A stretch of DNA of 64,000 nucleotides from Fidelibacterota bacterium (GTDB lineage Bacteria; Marinisomatota; Marinisomatia; Marinisomatales; S15-B10), in NCBI GenBank assembly GCA_002715465.1, contig PAYY01000024.1:1-64000 (forward strand), in the 5' to 3' direction. Every line of letters starts with the position of its first letter. The first letter of the stretch is position 1. A program made the position numbers and the translations under genes. Under the pieces are notes generated by a model that was not told the DNA's origin, searched no databases, and saw only the letters and a program-made list of their open reading frames with translations. This document shows positions 16,301-25,368 of this stretch, one piece after another.

Positions 16301-17118
16301 TGATTAATTATCTTGAAAAATTTCGTCTAGATGGTAAAACTGCTTTTGTATTTGGAGGTTTGGGGCTAATAGGTCGAGAAGTATCTACTGCTTTTGCTTT
16401 AGCAGGTGCTAAAACTATTATTCTTGATATAGAAAAGAAAAAAAGAGATGTTCTTATTGAACAATTATCTGAACTTGGATTGAAGGTTTCTTTCAGAAAT
16501 TTTGATTGTTCAGATATGAATAATCTAGAATCAAACTTTTTTGATCTAGTGGATAAATTTGGATCACCAGATGTTTTTATTAACTGTTCCTATCCTAAAA
16601 CTGATGATTGGGGACAGAGTTCATTTAAAGAAGTAAAGCTGAAATCTTTTCGTAAAAACATAGATATTCACCTTAATTCCTATGCTTGGCTAGCACGTTT
16701 GGCAGCAGAAGCCATTAAGGAATCAGATAGGGGTGGTAGCATTATCCAATTGGGTTCAATTTATGGTATTCTTGGTCAAGATCTAACGATTTATGAAGAT
16801 ACTAACATGAGTGAGAACATGACCTATTCTGCTATAAAAGGAGGTATAACAAATCTTACTAGACAGATGGCTTCTTATTATGGTGAATTCAATATTCGAA
16901 TAAACACAATAGTTCCGGGGGGGTTATTAGGACATGTTGCAGGGAAAAGTCAAACTCAGAATCCTAACTTTCTTAAAAGATATTCTCAAAAAGTACCAAT
17001 GAAACGTTTGGGACGAGCTGAAGAAATAGCACCAACGGCATTATTTCTCGCATCGGATGCTTCTTCATATATTTCAGGGTCAAAAATAGTAGTAGATGGT
17101 GGATGGTCAATAGTATAA
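16300..17118 (+). CDS. ptmA: short-chain dehydrogenase/reductase (PtmA-like)
   Basis: The classical SDR of about 272 residues starts MINYLEKFRLDGKTAFVFGG with the Rossmann loop GGLGLIGREV. It also has the NCSYPKT variant of the NNAG motif, Ser in IIQLGSIYG, the YSAIK catalytic pair and ISGSKIVVDGGWS at the C-terminus. PtmA proteins with this N-terminus accompany LegF/PtmB in flagellin-glycan loci and help supply the amino-sugar precursor. ATG 16300 overlaps the legF stop by one base (TAATG); an upstream in-frame TTG at 16258 would run deep into legF and is rejected. Confidence 0.8.
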   Translation: MINYLEKFRLDGKTAFVFGGLGLIGREVSTAFALAGAKTIILDIEKKKRDVLIEQLSELGLKVSFRNFDCSDMNNLESNFFDLVDKFGSPDVFINCSYPKTDDWGQSSFKEVKLKSFRKNIDIHLNSYAWLARLAAEAIKESDRGGSIIQLGSIYGILGQDLTIYEDTNMSENMTYSAIKGGITNLTRQMASYYGEFNIRINTIVPGGLLGHVAGKSQTQNPNFLKRYSQKVPMKRLGRAEEIAPTALFLASDASSYISGSKIVVDGGWSIV

Positions 17119-17156
17119 GCTATCATACCAATTAGATCATTTCTTATAATTTATAA

Positions 17157-17858
17157 ATGTTAACTTTAAATAAAACTAAGAGGATTGATTTTATTAATTC
17201 TACTCTTGGTTGGAATAGTGAAAGCAAAGGAATTTTTAATTTAATTTCCCTTCTTGTCTATAAAAATATTGACAACGGGGGGAAAAAAGAATCTTTTGGT
17301 CTTGGACAATCCGTTTTAGCTGGTAATATGTATGTAGAGAAAGATTTGTTAAAAATTCCATCATATATGTTCCAGTTAGCCGGTTCAATTTCAGAACAAA
17401 GTATTTTCCGTTCATTTATTTATGAAATTCCTGAACAAGAAAAAACTTTAGATAACTATGATGAAACTATATTTGAAGATTTTGAAATAAAAATAAAAAA
17501 CGAAGAAGCAAGAATTGTCGAAACATTTGATGATATTAAAGCTCTTTTTTCTAGTAGTCATTTTTCAGCGAAAATTTTTTTTAAATTAGCGGGTTATGAG
17601 ATGATTCTTGAATTTCCCATATGTCATTTTAACATAAAACCAAAACATAAAATTTGGCAAGTAGAGACTGGACCAATATTGTTCCCAATAATAGAAAAAG
17701 AAGACTCATTTCCTAGACATTTACCGAGTTTTGTTCATTTCAATAGCTTTGATAAAATAGATATTTGTTATGACTATCCATTTAGATCTCGTTCCATTAA
17801 TATGCCGAATAAAGGTATAGTATCTGGGTTCCCTTGCAGAGTTCAGCTTTTTGTTTAA
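17157..17858 (+). CDS. protein of unknown function in the legionaminic acid block
   Basis: I do not recognise this 233-residue protein. It has no signal peptide, no transmembrane segment and no obvious catalytic motif. It is acidic in the middle (ETIFEDFEIKIKNEEARIVE) and appears beta-rich at the C-terminus (HKIWQVETGPILFP, IDICYDYPFRSRSINMPNKG). The reading frame is intact with an ATG at 17157. It lies between ptmA and the Gfo/HisF/HisH/PseA-like genes, so a role in finishing or transferring the nonulosonic acid is possible. The AT content matches the genes after it rather than legF before it. Confidence 0.55.
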   Translation: MLTLNKTKRIDFINSTLGWNSESKGIFNLISLLVYKNIDNGGKKESFGLGQSVLAGNMYVEKDLLKIPSYMFQLAGSISEQSIFRSFIYEIPEQEKTLDNYDETIFEDFEIKIKNEEARIVETFDDIKALFSSSHFSAKIFFKLAGYEMILEFPICHFNIKPKHKIWQVETGPILFPIIEKEDSFPRHLPSFVHFNSFDKIDICYDYPFRSRSINMPNKGIVSGFPCRVQLFV

Positions 17859-17890
17859 CCATTCTATTAAGTTAAAATACTAAAGTTGTT

Positions 17891-18865
17891 TTGTATAATA
17901 TTCTTCTAGTCGGTTCTGGGCAATTAGGTTCACGGTATTTACAAGGATTATCAAGATTTAATACTGATCTTGAAATTTTTGTTGTTGATCCTAATTTAAA
18001 TGCTTTATCTATTGCAAAAGATCGTTTTGAAAAAATGCCAAAGAATACTTTTTCACATGAAGTTAATTATTTCCAAAATATTAATGAATTAGGCAATGAA
18101 TTTGATCTAGGGATTATTGCAACTAATGCTGATGTTAGAAAAAAAATATTAATTTCATTATTAAGCCAACGAAATATAAAAAATTTTATATTAGAGAAAG
18201 TAGTCTTTCAAACTATTGAAGATTTTGAGGTAATTATTGAATTGCTAAATAAAGGTAAAATTAAAGCTTGGATTAATTGTCCAAGGCGAACAATGCCTTT
18301 TTTTTTAAAATTAAAAGAAGAAATTCCTGATCAATCTATAATAAGGATGTTCGTAAAGGGAAGTAACTGGGGTTTGGCTTCAAATACTATACATATGCTA
18401 GACTTATTATCATTTTTATCTGATCAGGTTCATTTTAAGTTTGACATTTCTAACCTTGACAAAAAAATTTATAATTCAAAAAGGAATTCTTTCATTGAAA
18501 TAGGTGGAAAGATAAACTTTTTTTCTAACCGCGGTGACAAACTCGAATTAGTAGATGAAAAAGGAAAAAATAAACCTTTTGAAATAATTATTGAATTTGA
18601 AAAAAGAAAAATTCATATTAATCAAGATCTTGGTTTTGTGAAAATTTTATCTAAAGAAGGTTTAGAATTAGGTGCATCAAAATTTGTTTTGCCAATGCAA
18701 AGTGAGATCACAAAACAAATTGTAAAAGACATACTTGTTCATTCCGATTCAAACCTTACCCCTTTTAGTGAATCATTTATTTTACACCAATCAATGATAG
18801 AGGCATTTAATAGCCATTTGACAAAAATTAAGGGTAAAAAAGTAAACATCTGTCCAATTACTTGA
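17891..18865 (+). CDS. Gfo/Idh/MocA-like oxidoreductase, divergent
   Basis: The N-terminal NAD(P)-binding fold is clear (NILLVGSGQLGSRYLQGLSR, LGIIATNADVRKKI). The following EKP motif is changed to EKV (ILEKVVFQT): the lysine is kept, the proline lost. A substrate-side domain follows (SNTIHMLDLLSFLSDQVHF), with the His typical of the family. The protein is 324 residues with a TTG start at 17891. It is followed 7 bases later by the HisF-like gene, so it probably acts on the same sugar as the HisF/HisH/PseA set. Substrate unknown. Confidence 0.65.
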   Translation: MYNILLVGSGQLGSRYLQGLSRFNTDLEIFVVDPNLNALSIAKDRFEKMPKNTFSHEVNYFQNINELGNEFDLGIIATNADVRKKILISLLSQRNIKNFILEKVVFQTIEDFEVIIELLNKGKIKAWINCPRRTMPFFLKLKEEIPDQSIIRMFVKGSNWGLASNTIHMLDLLSFLSDQVHFKFDISNLDKKIYNSKRNSFIEIGGKINFFSNRGDKLELVDEKGKNKPFEIIIEFEKRKIHINQDLGFVKILSKEGLELGASKFVLPMQSEITKQIVKDILVHSDSNLTPFSESFILHQSMIEAFNSHLTKIKGKKVNICPIT

Positions 18866-18872
18866 AATCGTT

Positions 18873-19727
18873 TTGTCTTCAGCTTTAAGAATAATTCCTC
18901 GCATCGATATAAAAGGACCTAATGTTGTTAAAGGAATGCACTTAGAAGGTTTGAGAGTCTTAGGAAAACCAGAAAAATTTGCGAGCTATTATTACGAACA
19001 AGGAGCCGATGAAATTTTTTATCAGGATATTGTAGCAAGTCTTTATGGAAGAAATAGTCTTCATGAATTAATTTCAAAAACTGCAAAAGAGGTATTTATT
19101 CCATTAACTATTGGCGGAGGTTTAAGATCTTTAGATGATATATCTTCTGTATTAAGAGCTGGTGCTGATAAAGTTTCTATAAACACTGCGGCTCATGAAA
19201 ACCCTAATTTAATTGTAGAAGCTTCAAAAGTATTTGGAAAGTCAACAATTGTTGTTGCTATAGAAGCCATTAAACAATCACAAGGTACTTACGAAGCATT
19301 TACTGATAATGGGAGGAACCGGACTGGTCGAGAAGTGGTTTTATGGGCTAGGGAAGTAGAAAAATTAGGTGCTGGTGAAATAATTTTAACTTCTGTTGAT
19401 CAAGAAGGAACTGGAAAAGGTTTAGATATAGAACTAATACGAAATGTTTTTTCAGCAATCAATATTCCCCTTGTAGTACATGGAGGTATAGGTAAAATAG
19501 AACATGTTATTGAATTACTAAATGAATTAAAAGTTAGTGGTATTGCAATGGCTTCCTTAGTTCACTATCATTATTATAAAAAAATAAGGAATACTTTTGT
19601 TTTTGAAGATGAAGGGAATATAGAATTTTTAAAAAGTAATCGCACTTATAGTAATATATCTCCAATAGATCTAAAAACCATAAAATCTACCCTTAACAAT
19701 AACAGCTTTTTGTGTCGTCCAATCTAA
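18873..19727 (+). CDS. HisF-like protein (ammonia-channelling synthase subunit of sugar amidotransfer)
   Basis: The HisF-type (beta/alpha)8 barrel has [46 protein letters not shown] and [17 protein letters not shown], retaining Asp residues equivalent to those of imidazole-glycerol-phosphate synthase. It is 284 residues with a C-terminal extension beyond HisF (about 253). Directly followed by HisH-like and PseA-like genes and with no other histidine genes nearby, it fits the HisF/HisH/WbpG (PseA, PtmG) set that makes acetamidino sugars rather than histidine. The start is TTG 18873. Confidence 0.85.
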   Translation: MSSALRIIPRIDIKGPNVVKGMHLEGLRVLGKPEKFASYYYEQGADEIFYQDIVASLYGRNSLHELISKTAKEVFIPLTIGGGLRSLDDISSVLRAGADKVSINTAAHENPNLIVEASKVFGKSTIVVAIEAIKQSQGTYEAFTDNGRNRTGREVVLWAREVEKLGAGEIILTSVDQEGTGKGLDIELIRNVFSAINIPLVVHGGIGKIEHVIELLNELKVSGIAMASLVHYHYYKKIRNTFVFEDEGNIEFLKSNRTYSNISPIDLKTIKSTLNNNSFLCRPI

Positions 19728-19729
19728 AT

Positions 19730-20389
19730 ATGAAAATTGCAATTATTGATTATAAAGTCAGCAATATGTTTAGTGTAAAAAATGCTCTTAATTATCTTGG
19801 GTATAGAAGTACAATAACTTCTGATCCAAAAATAATTATTGAAGCAGATGGAGTAATCTTGCCAGGCGTTGGATCATTTCCCGAAGCCATGCAAAACTTT
19901 AATAATTTAAAATTGACAGAAATAGTTAAAGAATTTATTTCTAGTGGCAAACCATTTATGGGTATCTGCTTAGGTCTACAGCTTCTATTCTCAAAAAGTG
20001 AAGAATTTGGAGAATGTGAAGGATTAAATATTATTAGTGGAGAAGTAAGAAATTTTGATCAATATATTGATGATCATCCACTACCGCATGTTGGGTGGAA
20101 TAGAATAAATTGTTATAAAGAGAATAATCCCAATTTAGCAGAACCATCAGAAAAATTAAGGTTATATGATGAAAAATATTTTTATTTTGTACATTCATTT
20201 TTTGTAAAACCAAATAATTCAAACCATATTTTTACTGAGACGAGTATTGGTGATTTCAAATTTTGTTCATCAGTTAAGTATGACAATATTTTTGCCTGTC
20301 AGTTTCATCCAGAAAAAAGTGGTATTAGAGGTTTAAATATTTTAAAAGATTTTTTTAGTGGAGAGTATCATTATGTTCAAAAGAAGTAA
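19730..20389 (+). CDS. HisH-like glutamine amidotransferase subunit
   Basis: The class I glutamine amidotransferase of 219 residues has IAIIDYKVSN at the N-terminus, VILPGVGSFPEAM, the nucleophile Cys in MGICLGLQLLF, and the His-Glu pair in CQFHPEKSGIRGL. It would release ammonia from glutamine and pass it through the HisF-like barrel to the PseA-like enzyme encoded next. ATG 19730 begins 2 bases after the HisF-like stop and is preferred over the in-frame GTG at 19712. It overlaps the next gene by 17 bases. Confidence 0.87.
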   Translation: MKIAIIDYKVSNMFSVKNALNYLGYRSTITSDPKIIIEADGVILPGVGSFPEAMQNFNNLKLTEIVKEFISSGKPFMGICLGLQLLFSKSEEFGECEGLNIISGEVRNFDQYIDDHPLPHVGWNRINCYKENNPNLAEPSEKLRLYDEKYFYFVHSFFVKPNNSNHIFTETSIGDFKFCSSVKYDNIFACQFHPEKSGIRGLNILKDFFSGEYHYVQKK

Positions 20390-21566
20390 TTTAGAGAAAC
20401 AAGTTTTGCAATTACCTCAAAAGGTTATATGGTGTAAACGTTGCGTTGCTTCAAACCAACGTCCAAGAATAATATTTAATGAAGAAGGTATTTGCAGTGC
20501 TTGCCTAAATGCTGATTATAAGAAGAATGAAGTAGACTGGGATGCTAGAGAAGAAGAGTTAATAGCACTACTGGATAAATATAGGAGAAATGATGGATAT
20601 TGGGATGTGATTGTCCCAAGTAGTGGTGGAAAAGACTCGGGTGTTGTGGCCCATCAGTTACGTTACAAGTATAATATGAATCCATTAACTGTTACTTGGG
20701 CGCCACTTAGTTACACCAATATAGGATGGGATAATCTACAAGAAAATATTCATTCAGGTTTTACTAATTTACTTTGTACTCCTAATGGTAAGCTACAAAG
20801 AAAACTTGCAAGATTATGCTTTGAAGAATTAGGTGATGCTTTTCATGTTTTTGTTCTTGGCCAATTATCTTATCCATTTAGACTAGCTGTAAAATTAGAC
20901 ATACCCTTGGTTTTTTATGGTGAAAATGGGGAGGCTGAATATGCCGGTGATCCAGGGTTTGCAGATAAACCATATAAACCGGTTAGTGAATGGGTTAGAC
21001 AATTTTTCAAAGGAGTAACTTTCCAAGAACTTATTGAATATGGATTAAAAAATAAAGATTACCTTAATGAAAATGACTATTGTGATTCAGATCTGTTTTT
21101 TTATGAACCACCAACAATTGAAGAAATGGATCAAGCAAAAATCTATGGGAAATATTTTTATTCATATTTTCACAAATGGACTCCTCAAGAAAATTATTAT
21201 TATTGTGTTGAGCATACAGGTTTTAAGCCGAACCCTGAAAGAACAGAGGGAACCTATTCAAAATATGCAAGTATTGATGATAAAATGGATGGTTTTCATT
21301 ATTATATGAGATATATAAAATTTGGATTAGGTAGATGTATGGAAGATGCAGCTCACGAAATAAGAGATGGACATATTACTAGAGATGAAGGAATTGCATT
21401 AATGAAGCGCTATGAAGGAGAGTTTCCGAAAAAATATTTTAAGAATTTCTTAGAATATTTAGATATTTCAGAAAATCATTTTTGGGAAGTCGTTGATAGC
21501 TGGAGATTACCTCATCTTTGGGGAAAAAATGGTTCTAAATGGGAATTATCTCATCCAGTTAAATAA
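20373..21566 (+). CDS. N-acetyl sugar amidotransferase (PseA/PtmG/WbpG family)
   Basis: The protein has paired zinc-type cysteines (WCKRCVASNQRPRI and GICSACLNADY), a PP-loop ATP-binding motif in VPSSGGKDSGVVAHQLRYKY, and the family stretch FYGENGEAEYAGDPGF. In Campylobacter and Pseudomonas such enzymes, with HisH/HisF-supplied ammonia, turn an N-acetyl group into acetamidino on pseudaminic acid (PseA), legionaminic acid (PtmG) or mannuronic acid (WbpG) substrates. Next to a legionaminic acid pathway the best guess is the PtmG-type role. Its ATG at 20373 has GGAG at 20360-20363; the in-frame GTG at 20358 is less likely. Length about 397 residues. Confidence 0.85.
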   Translation: MFKRSNLEKQVLQLPQKVIWCKRCVASNQRPRIIFNEEGICSACLNADYKKNEVDWDAREEELIALLDKYRRNDGYWDVIVPSSGGKDSGVVAHQLRYKYNMNPLTVTWAPLSYTNIGWDNLQENIHSGFTNLLCTPNGKLQRKLARLCFEELGDAFHVFVLGQLSYPFRLAVKLDIPLVFYGENGEAEYAGDPGFADKPYKPVSEWVRQFFKGVTFQELIEYGLKNKDYLNENDYCDSDLFFYEPPTIEEMDQAKIYGKYFYSYFHKWTPQENYYYCVEHTGFKPNPERTEGTYSKYASIDDKMDGFHYYMRYIKFGLGRCMEDAAHEIRDGHITRDEGIALMKRYEGEFPKKYFKNFLEYLDISENHFWEVVDSWRLPHLWGKNGSKWELSHPVK

Positions 21567-21590
21567 AACAATAATTTAAATTTTAGCTTA

Positions 21591-22490
21591 ATGTTTTATC
21601 TTAAATCAGATGTCTCCAAAAAGTGTAGTCAATCAATTGTAATTAGTGGGATTGCTCGAAGTGGTACAAGCATTGTAGGAAAGGTTATACATTCATTAAA
21701 AAATATAGAATACAGTTTTGAGCCAGGGACTCTTTTCTCTCTATTCCCCTTGATAGATATTATTAATAAAAAGGAGTGGATGTTACTTTATGAAACATAT
21801 TTGTATGAAGATTTTTTGATAAATTCATTGGCTGGCCGAAATCTTAATTATAATAATAATGAACTCAGTTTCATCTATGATGTAAAAACCAAGAAAGATA
21901 TTGATTCAAGAAGGTCAGGGCAAAATTCAAAAGAGCAACTTGAAAAAATGAGTAAGGATCATATTATTGCCTATAAAATGCCAGATATATTAATATATTT
22001 TTCTCAGCTTAAGCAGTATTACCCAGATCACAAATTTGTTATAACAATGAGGAATCCTATTGATGTACTTAATTCTATAAAGAAAAAAGGCTGGTTTTCT
22101 GATGAATCATTAATCAGAGCAGATGCAATATTCCCTCAATTAATTATAGGTGAAAGTAAAGCACCTTTTTGGGTAGATGCTAATAATATAAAAAAGTGGA
22201 AAAATTATAATGAGATAGATAAAAGTGCTTATTATTATGATTGTATGATGCAGAAAATTAATCTTCTTTCAAATAAATTATTTATTATTAATTATGATGA
22301 TTTATTAGATAGAACTTCGGACATGGTTAATGATTTATGTAAATTTTTAGGTTTGGAATATGGAGAAAAGACTGATGAAATTATTTCTTCTGTTTCCAAA
22401 AGTATAAAACCAAGAGACTTAGAAATTATTAATAAAATTTCAGACAGTTCATTAAGAACTAAAATAGAAAATTATCAAAAATATTTTTAA
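21591..22490 (+). CDS. sulfotransferase-family protein
   Basis: The 299-residue protein has the sulfotransferase signatures: a P-loop-like 5'-phosphosulfate-binding segment near the N-terminus (IVISGIARSGTSIVGKVI, about residues 18-35) and the 3'-phosphate-binding segment FVITMRNPIDVLNSIKKKG. The C-terminal LFIINYDDLLDRTSDMVNDL is also typical. It would transfer sulfate from PAPS to the glycan or a glycolipid. No sulfate-activation genes are in the window. It opens a new set of genes after the PseA-like gene with a 24-base gap. The acceptor cannot be predicted. Confidence 0.75.
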   Translation: MFYLKSDVSKKCSQSIVISGIARSGTSIVGKVIHSLKNIEYSFEPGTLFSLFPLIDIINKKEWMLLYETYLYEDFLINSLAGRNLNYNNNELSFIYDVKTKKDIDSRRSGQNSKEQLEKMSKDHIIAYKMPDILIYFSQLKQYYPDHKFVITMRNPIDVLNSIKKKGWFSDESLIRADAIFPQLIIGESKAPFWVDANNIKKWKNYNEIDKSAYYYDCMMQKINLLSNKLFIINYDDLLDRTSDMVNDLCKFLGLEYGEKTDEIISSVSKSIKPRDLEIINKISDSSLRTKIENYQKYF

Positions 22491-22543
22491 GTATTAATAC
22501 CATTACCTTATAATTAAGTAATTATCGCTCAACTATAATTTTT

Positions 22544-24610
22544 ATGAATTTTTATGTTGAAGAGTTAACAGTAAGAGTCTGTTTTAGAGAGTTAATCAAA
22601 TATTATTTTTTAGCAAAAATTTCGGGAGATTCACTTAAAGGGTGCTTTTTCTTCGAATCTACTATTAAGGGTGAGCGTTTTGCGAGGTATTTTTGCCAAT
22701 TTGTTGGAATTCCAATGAAACGAATGTCTTTTAAGATGAAAGATATTCGTGATAATCATAAAGAATTATTACGATTTCGAATTTATAAATCAGATTTATT
22801 TTGGTTCCAAAAAAGAGTGATTAACAGTAAAGCTTTTCGAGCAATTTTTCAAAAAAATTGGGATACGAATAGAGCACTATCATATATAAAAAAAGGAATT
22901 GTATCTGGCGAAATTTCTACAAAAGATTCAGCGGCTAGATCACTATATATAATCCAGGTAGTTTACTGGCATATGAAATCCTCACAGAAAACTAAATCTC
23001 TGTTAATTTTTAGCCCAAGACCATGGGAAAAGGTGTACTATGATTACGCTTCTTCTATGGGTATTAGATTAATAAGTATTAAAAGGAAATTTAAAAAGAA
23101 AAAATTTCTCGATAGGATAATTTCTAATGGAAAATTTTTTGTAAAAAAAATGATAAAAAAGGGAAATAATAAATATATATATCAATTAGATGAGACAAAT
23201 AGTATTCAAACCATTAACCATAATTTTTCACAAAAATCATCGAAAATCACATTTTATGGAAAAGGGGACACAAACTTAGATAACAATGGTTTTTATTCTG
23301 ACTTTTTCTTTTGGATCCAGTCTGATTTAGACAAAAAAAATATAAATTGTAGAGTCGGTCATTCAATTAATGAAGAAAAAGCACATCTTGCAGAAGAATT
23401 GGGGATAGAAGTGATAAAGGATTATTCAACAAAACAATATGGAATAAAGGAACCAATTAAAGAACCATTTATTTTATCATTACCTAAAAATAATCATTTG
23501 TATAATGAAGAAGTACATTTCCTAAAGGATCAACTTAACCATTATAATTCAATCAAAAAAAATTGGATTCTTTATTTTAAAAAGTTTAATGTAAAAATTT
23601 ATTTGACATGGTATAAATATGATAGTGCACACATTGCAATTGGTGATGCAATCAATGAAATTGGTGGTATTTCAGCAGTTTGGCAAATGGCTTTTGATGG
23701 TATGCCTTTAATAGATTGTATGACAGCACAGGATCTTGTTTTTGGATTTTCAAATAGTGATGTAAAGAAAGAACTAAATCAAGGGTCGGATATATCATAT
23801 TATATAACGACAGGATATTTGCAGGATTATGCTCCTTCAAAATTAAATAATATCGCCTTGAAATTATCAGAACAGATTAGATCTCGAGGTGCAAAAAAAA
23901 TAATAACAGTTTTTGATGAAAATTCTTTAGATGATGATAAATGGCATACAGGACATTCATTGCAAAAAGAAAATTATAAGTTTATTATACAGAAAGTTTT
24001 AGAGATGCCTTGGCTTGGTGTTATTTTTAAACCAAAATCTCCCTTGACTCTTAGAAAACGTTTGGGTGATGTCACTCGATTATTAGATGAAGGGATTGCG
24101 ACTGGTCGATGTTATGTCTGTGCAGAAGCAGGTGACTTTCGATCTAATACTCCACCAATCTTAGCAGGCCTTGCTTCAGATGTAGCTATTCATGCTCATT
24201 TTCACGCTGGAACTGCTGCTTTAGAATGTGCTCTTTCTGGGATACCAACTCTACTTATAAACCGCGAAGGTGTTCGGGATAGCATGTTGGATCAGTTAGG
24301 TTTAGGGGAAGTTATTTTTAGTGATTGGGATTCTGCTTTTGACGCCTTAATTAAATATTTTAAAAGAGAATGTGATTTACCAAAATTCGGGGATTGGTCA
24401 GAGATTATTTCTGACCTTGACCCATTTCGTGATGGAAAAGCAGCCAATAGAATGGGAACTTATCTTAAATGGATATTAGATGGATTCTCAGATGGATTAG
24501 ATAGGGATTTAATCTTAGCTGATGCAGCTGAAAGATATTGTAAAAAATGGGGGTATGATAAAATATCAGCGGTAAAAAACAAATTTTCATTTAATGGAGA
24601 CTTAATGTAA
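22544..24610 (+). CDS. large surface-polysaccharide biosynthesis protein, GT-B-like
   Basis: The 688-residue protein resembles large surface carbohydrate biosynthesis proteins of uncertain function. The N-terminal third is basic and unrecognised. The C-terminal part contains WLGVIFKPKSPLTLRKRLGD and HFHAGTAALECALSGIPTLL, the nucleotide-sugar-binding pattern of GT-B-fold transferases of the capsule type (related to Kdo or CMP-sugar transferases). That makes it a candidate for transferring the CMP-legionaminic acid derivative, but this is inference. No transmembrane segments are evident. The next gene starts one base after its stop. Confidence 0.55.
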   Translation: MNFYVEELTVRVCFRELIKYYFLAKISGDSLKGCFFFESTIKGERFARYFCQFVGIPMKRMSFKMKDIRDNHKELLRFRIYKSDLFWFQKRVINSKAFRAIFQKNWDTNRALSYIKKGIVSGEISTKDSAARSLYIIQVVYWHMKSSQKTKSLLIFSPRPWEKVYYDYASSMGIRLISIKRKFKKKKFLDRIISNGKFFVKKMIKKGNNKYIYQLDETNSIQTINHNFSQKSSKITFYGKGDTNLDNNGFYSDFFFWIQSDLDKKNINCRVGHSINEEKAHLAEELGIEVIKDYSTKQYGIKEPIKEPFILSLPKNNHLYNEEVHFLKDQLNHYNSIKKNWILYFKKFNVKIYLTWYKYDSAHIAIGDAINEIGGISAVWQMAFDGMPLIDCMTAQDLVFGFSNSDVKKELNQGSDISYYITTGYLQDYAPSKLNNIALKLSEQIRSRGAKKIITVFDENSLDDDKWHTGHSLQKENYKFIIQKVLEMPWLGVIFKPKSPLTLRKRLGDVTRLLDEGIATGRCYVCAEAGDFRSNTPPILAGLASDVAIHAHFHAGTAALECALSGIPTLLINREGVRDSMLDQLGLGEVIFSDWDSAFDALIKYFKRECDLPKFGDWSEIISDLDPFRDGKAANRMGTYLKWILDGFSDGLDRDLILADAAERYCKKWGYDKISAVKNKFSFNGDLM

Positions 24611-24611
24611 A

Positions 24612-25355
24612 ATGATTAAAATTAAAGAGTTAATTAACAAAACTTCTTTTATTGAAGAGCAATCATCCAATGAACCAAACCCACCTTATAGTACTAGATA
24701 TGCCATTAACCAAATTCAAAAATATGAATCAGTTTTGAATCAGAACAATAGATCTTTAATTGACTTTCCAAAGATTTTAGAATTTGGCTGTGGGCATGGT
24801 CGTCTTATAAAATATTTTTTTGATATAAATCCTTCAAGTTCGATTTATGGCTCAGATGTTCTTGAAAAACAAATAGAGAAATGTAAGCAAGACTTTCCAA
24901 AGGGAAACTTTATTCAAAATGGAACTGTTCCTCCTATTGATTTTCAAGATAATGCATTTGATTTCATTTATTCATATAGTGTTTTTACACATCTAGCGGA
25001 AAATAATCATATAGCTTGGCTAAATGAGTTAGGGCGAATATTAAAACCAGGTGGATTGATGTTGCATTCGGTAAAATCTTATGAATTTGTTAGGAGAGCC
25101 AAAATATTTAGTCCAGATAATTTGTTGAATTATGGTTTAAATGAACCTTATGAAAAATTTGAAATTAATAATCCTTATCATTATATCGTTGATAACCCAA
25201 AAACTCCAGAGTATGGAATCACGATAATTAGCAAAAAATATATATTAGATAATTGGGAAAAATCCACTCAACTTAAGATTCTTAGCTATAATGAAGGTTG
25301 TATTGAGACATATCCTGAAGGATGTCATGATCTTATTTTGTTAAGAAAACCATAA
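24612..25355 (+). CDS. class I SAM-dependent methyltransferase
   Basis: The Methyltransf_11/25-type domain has motif I FPKILEFGCGHGRLIKYFF (about residues 52-70), an acidic residue at the end of beta2 (IYGSDVLEKQIEKC), and AFDFIYSYSVFTHL...NELGRILKPGG as post-motif segments. It is 247 residues, starting one base after the upstream gene, so the two are probably translated together. It likely O-methylates a sugar of the glycan or its terminal residue. Confidence 0.8.
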   Translation: MIKIKELINKTSFIEEQSSNEPNPPYSTRYAINQIQKYESVLNQNNRSLIDFPKILEFGCGHGRLIKYFFDINPSSSIYGSDVLEKQIEKCKQDFPKGNFIQNGTVPPIDFQDNAFDFIYSYSVFTHLAENNHIAWLNELGRILKPGGLMLHSVKSYEFVRRAKIFSPDNLLNYGLNEPYEKFEINNPYHYIVDNPKTPEYGITIISKKYILDNWEKSTQLKILSYNEGCIETYPEGCHDLILLRKP

Positions 25356-25368
25356 AGTACTTACTTAT

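Noticed and set aside
18873..20389. HisF and HisH as histidine biosynthesis genes
   Set aside because: No other his genes are present, and the directly coupled PseA-like gene matches the known sugar-amidation trio.
21067..21309. Alternative + strand open frame of 80 codons within the PseA-like gene
   Set aside because: It is an out-of-frame shadow with a low-complexity, Ile/Lys-rich product.
22491..22543. Palindromic TAATTA-rich sequence as an operator
   Set aside because: AT-rich palindromes of this size occur by chance in such DNA; no second copy was seen.
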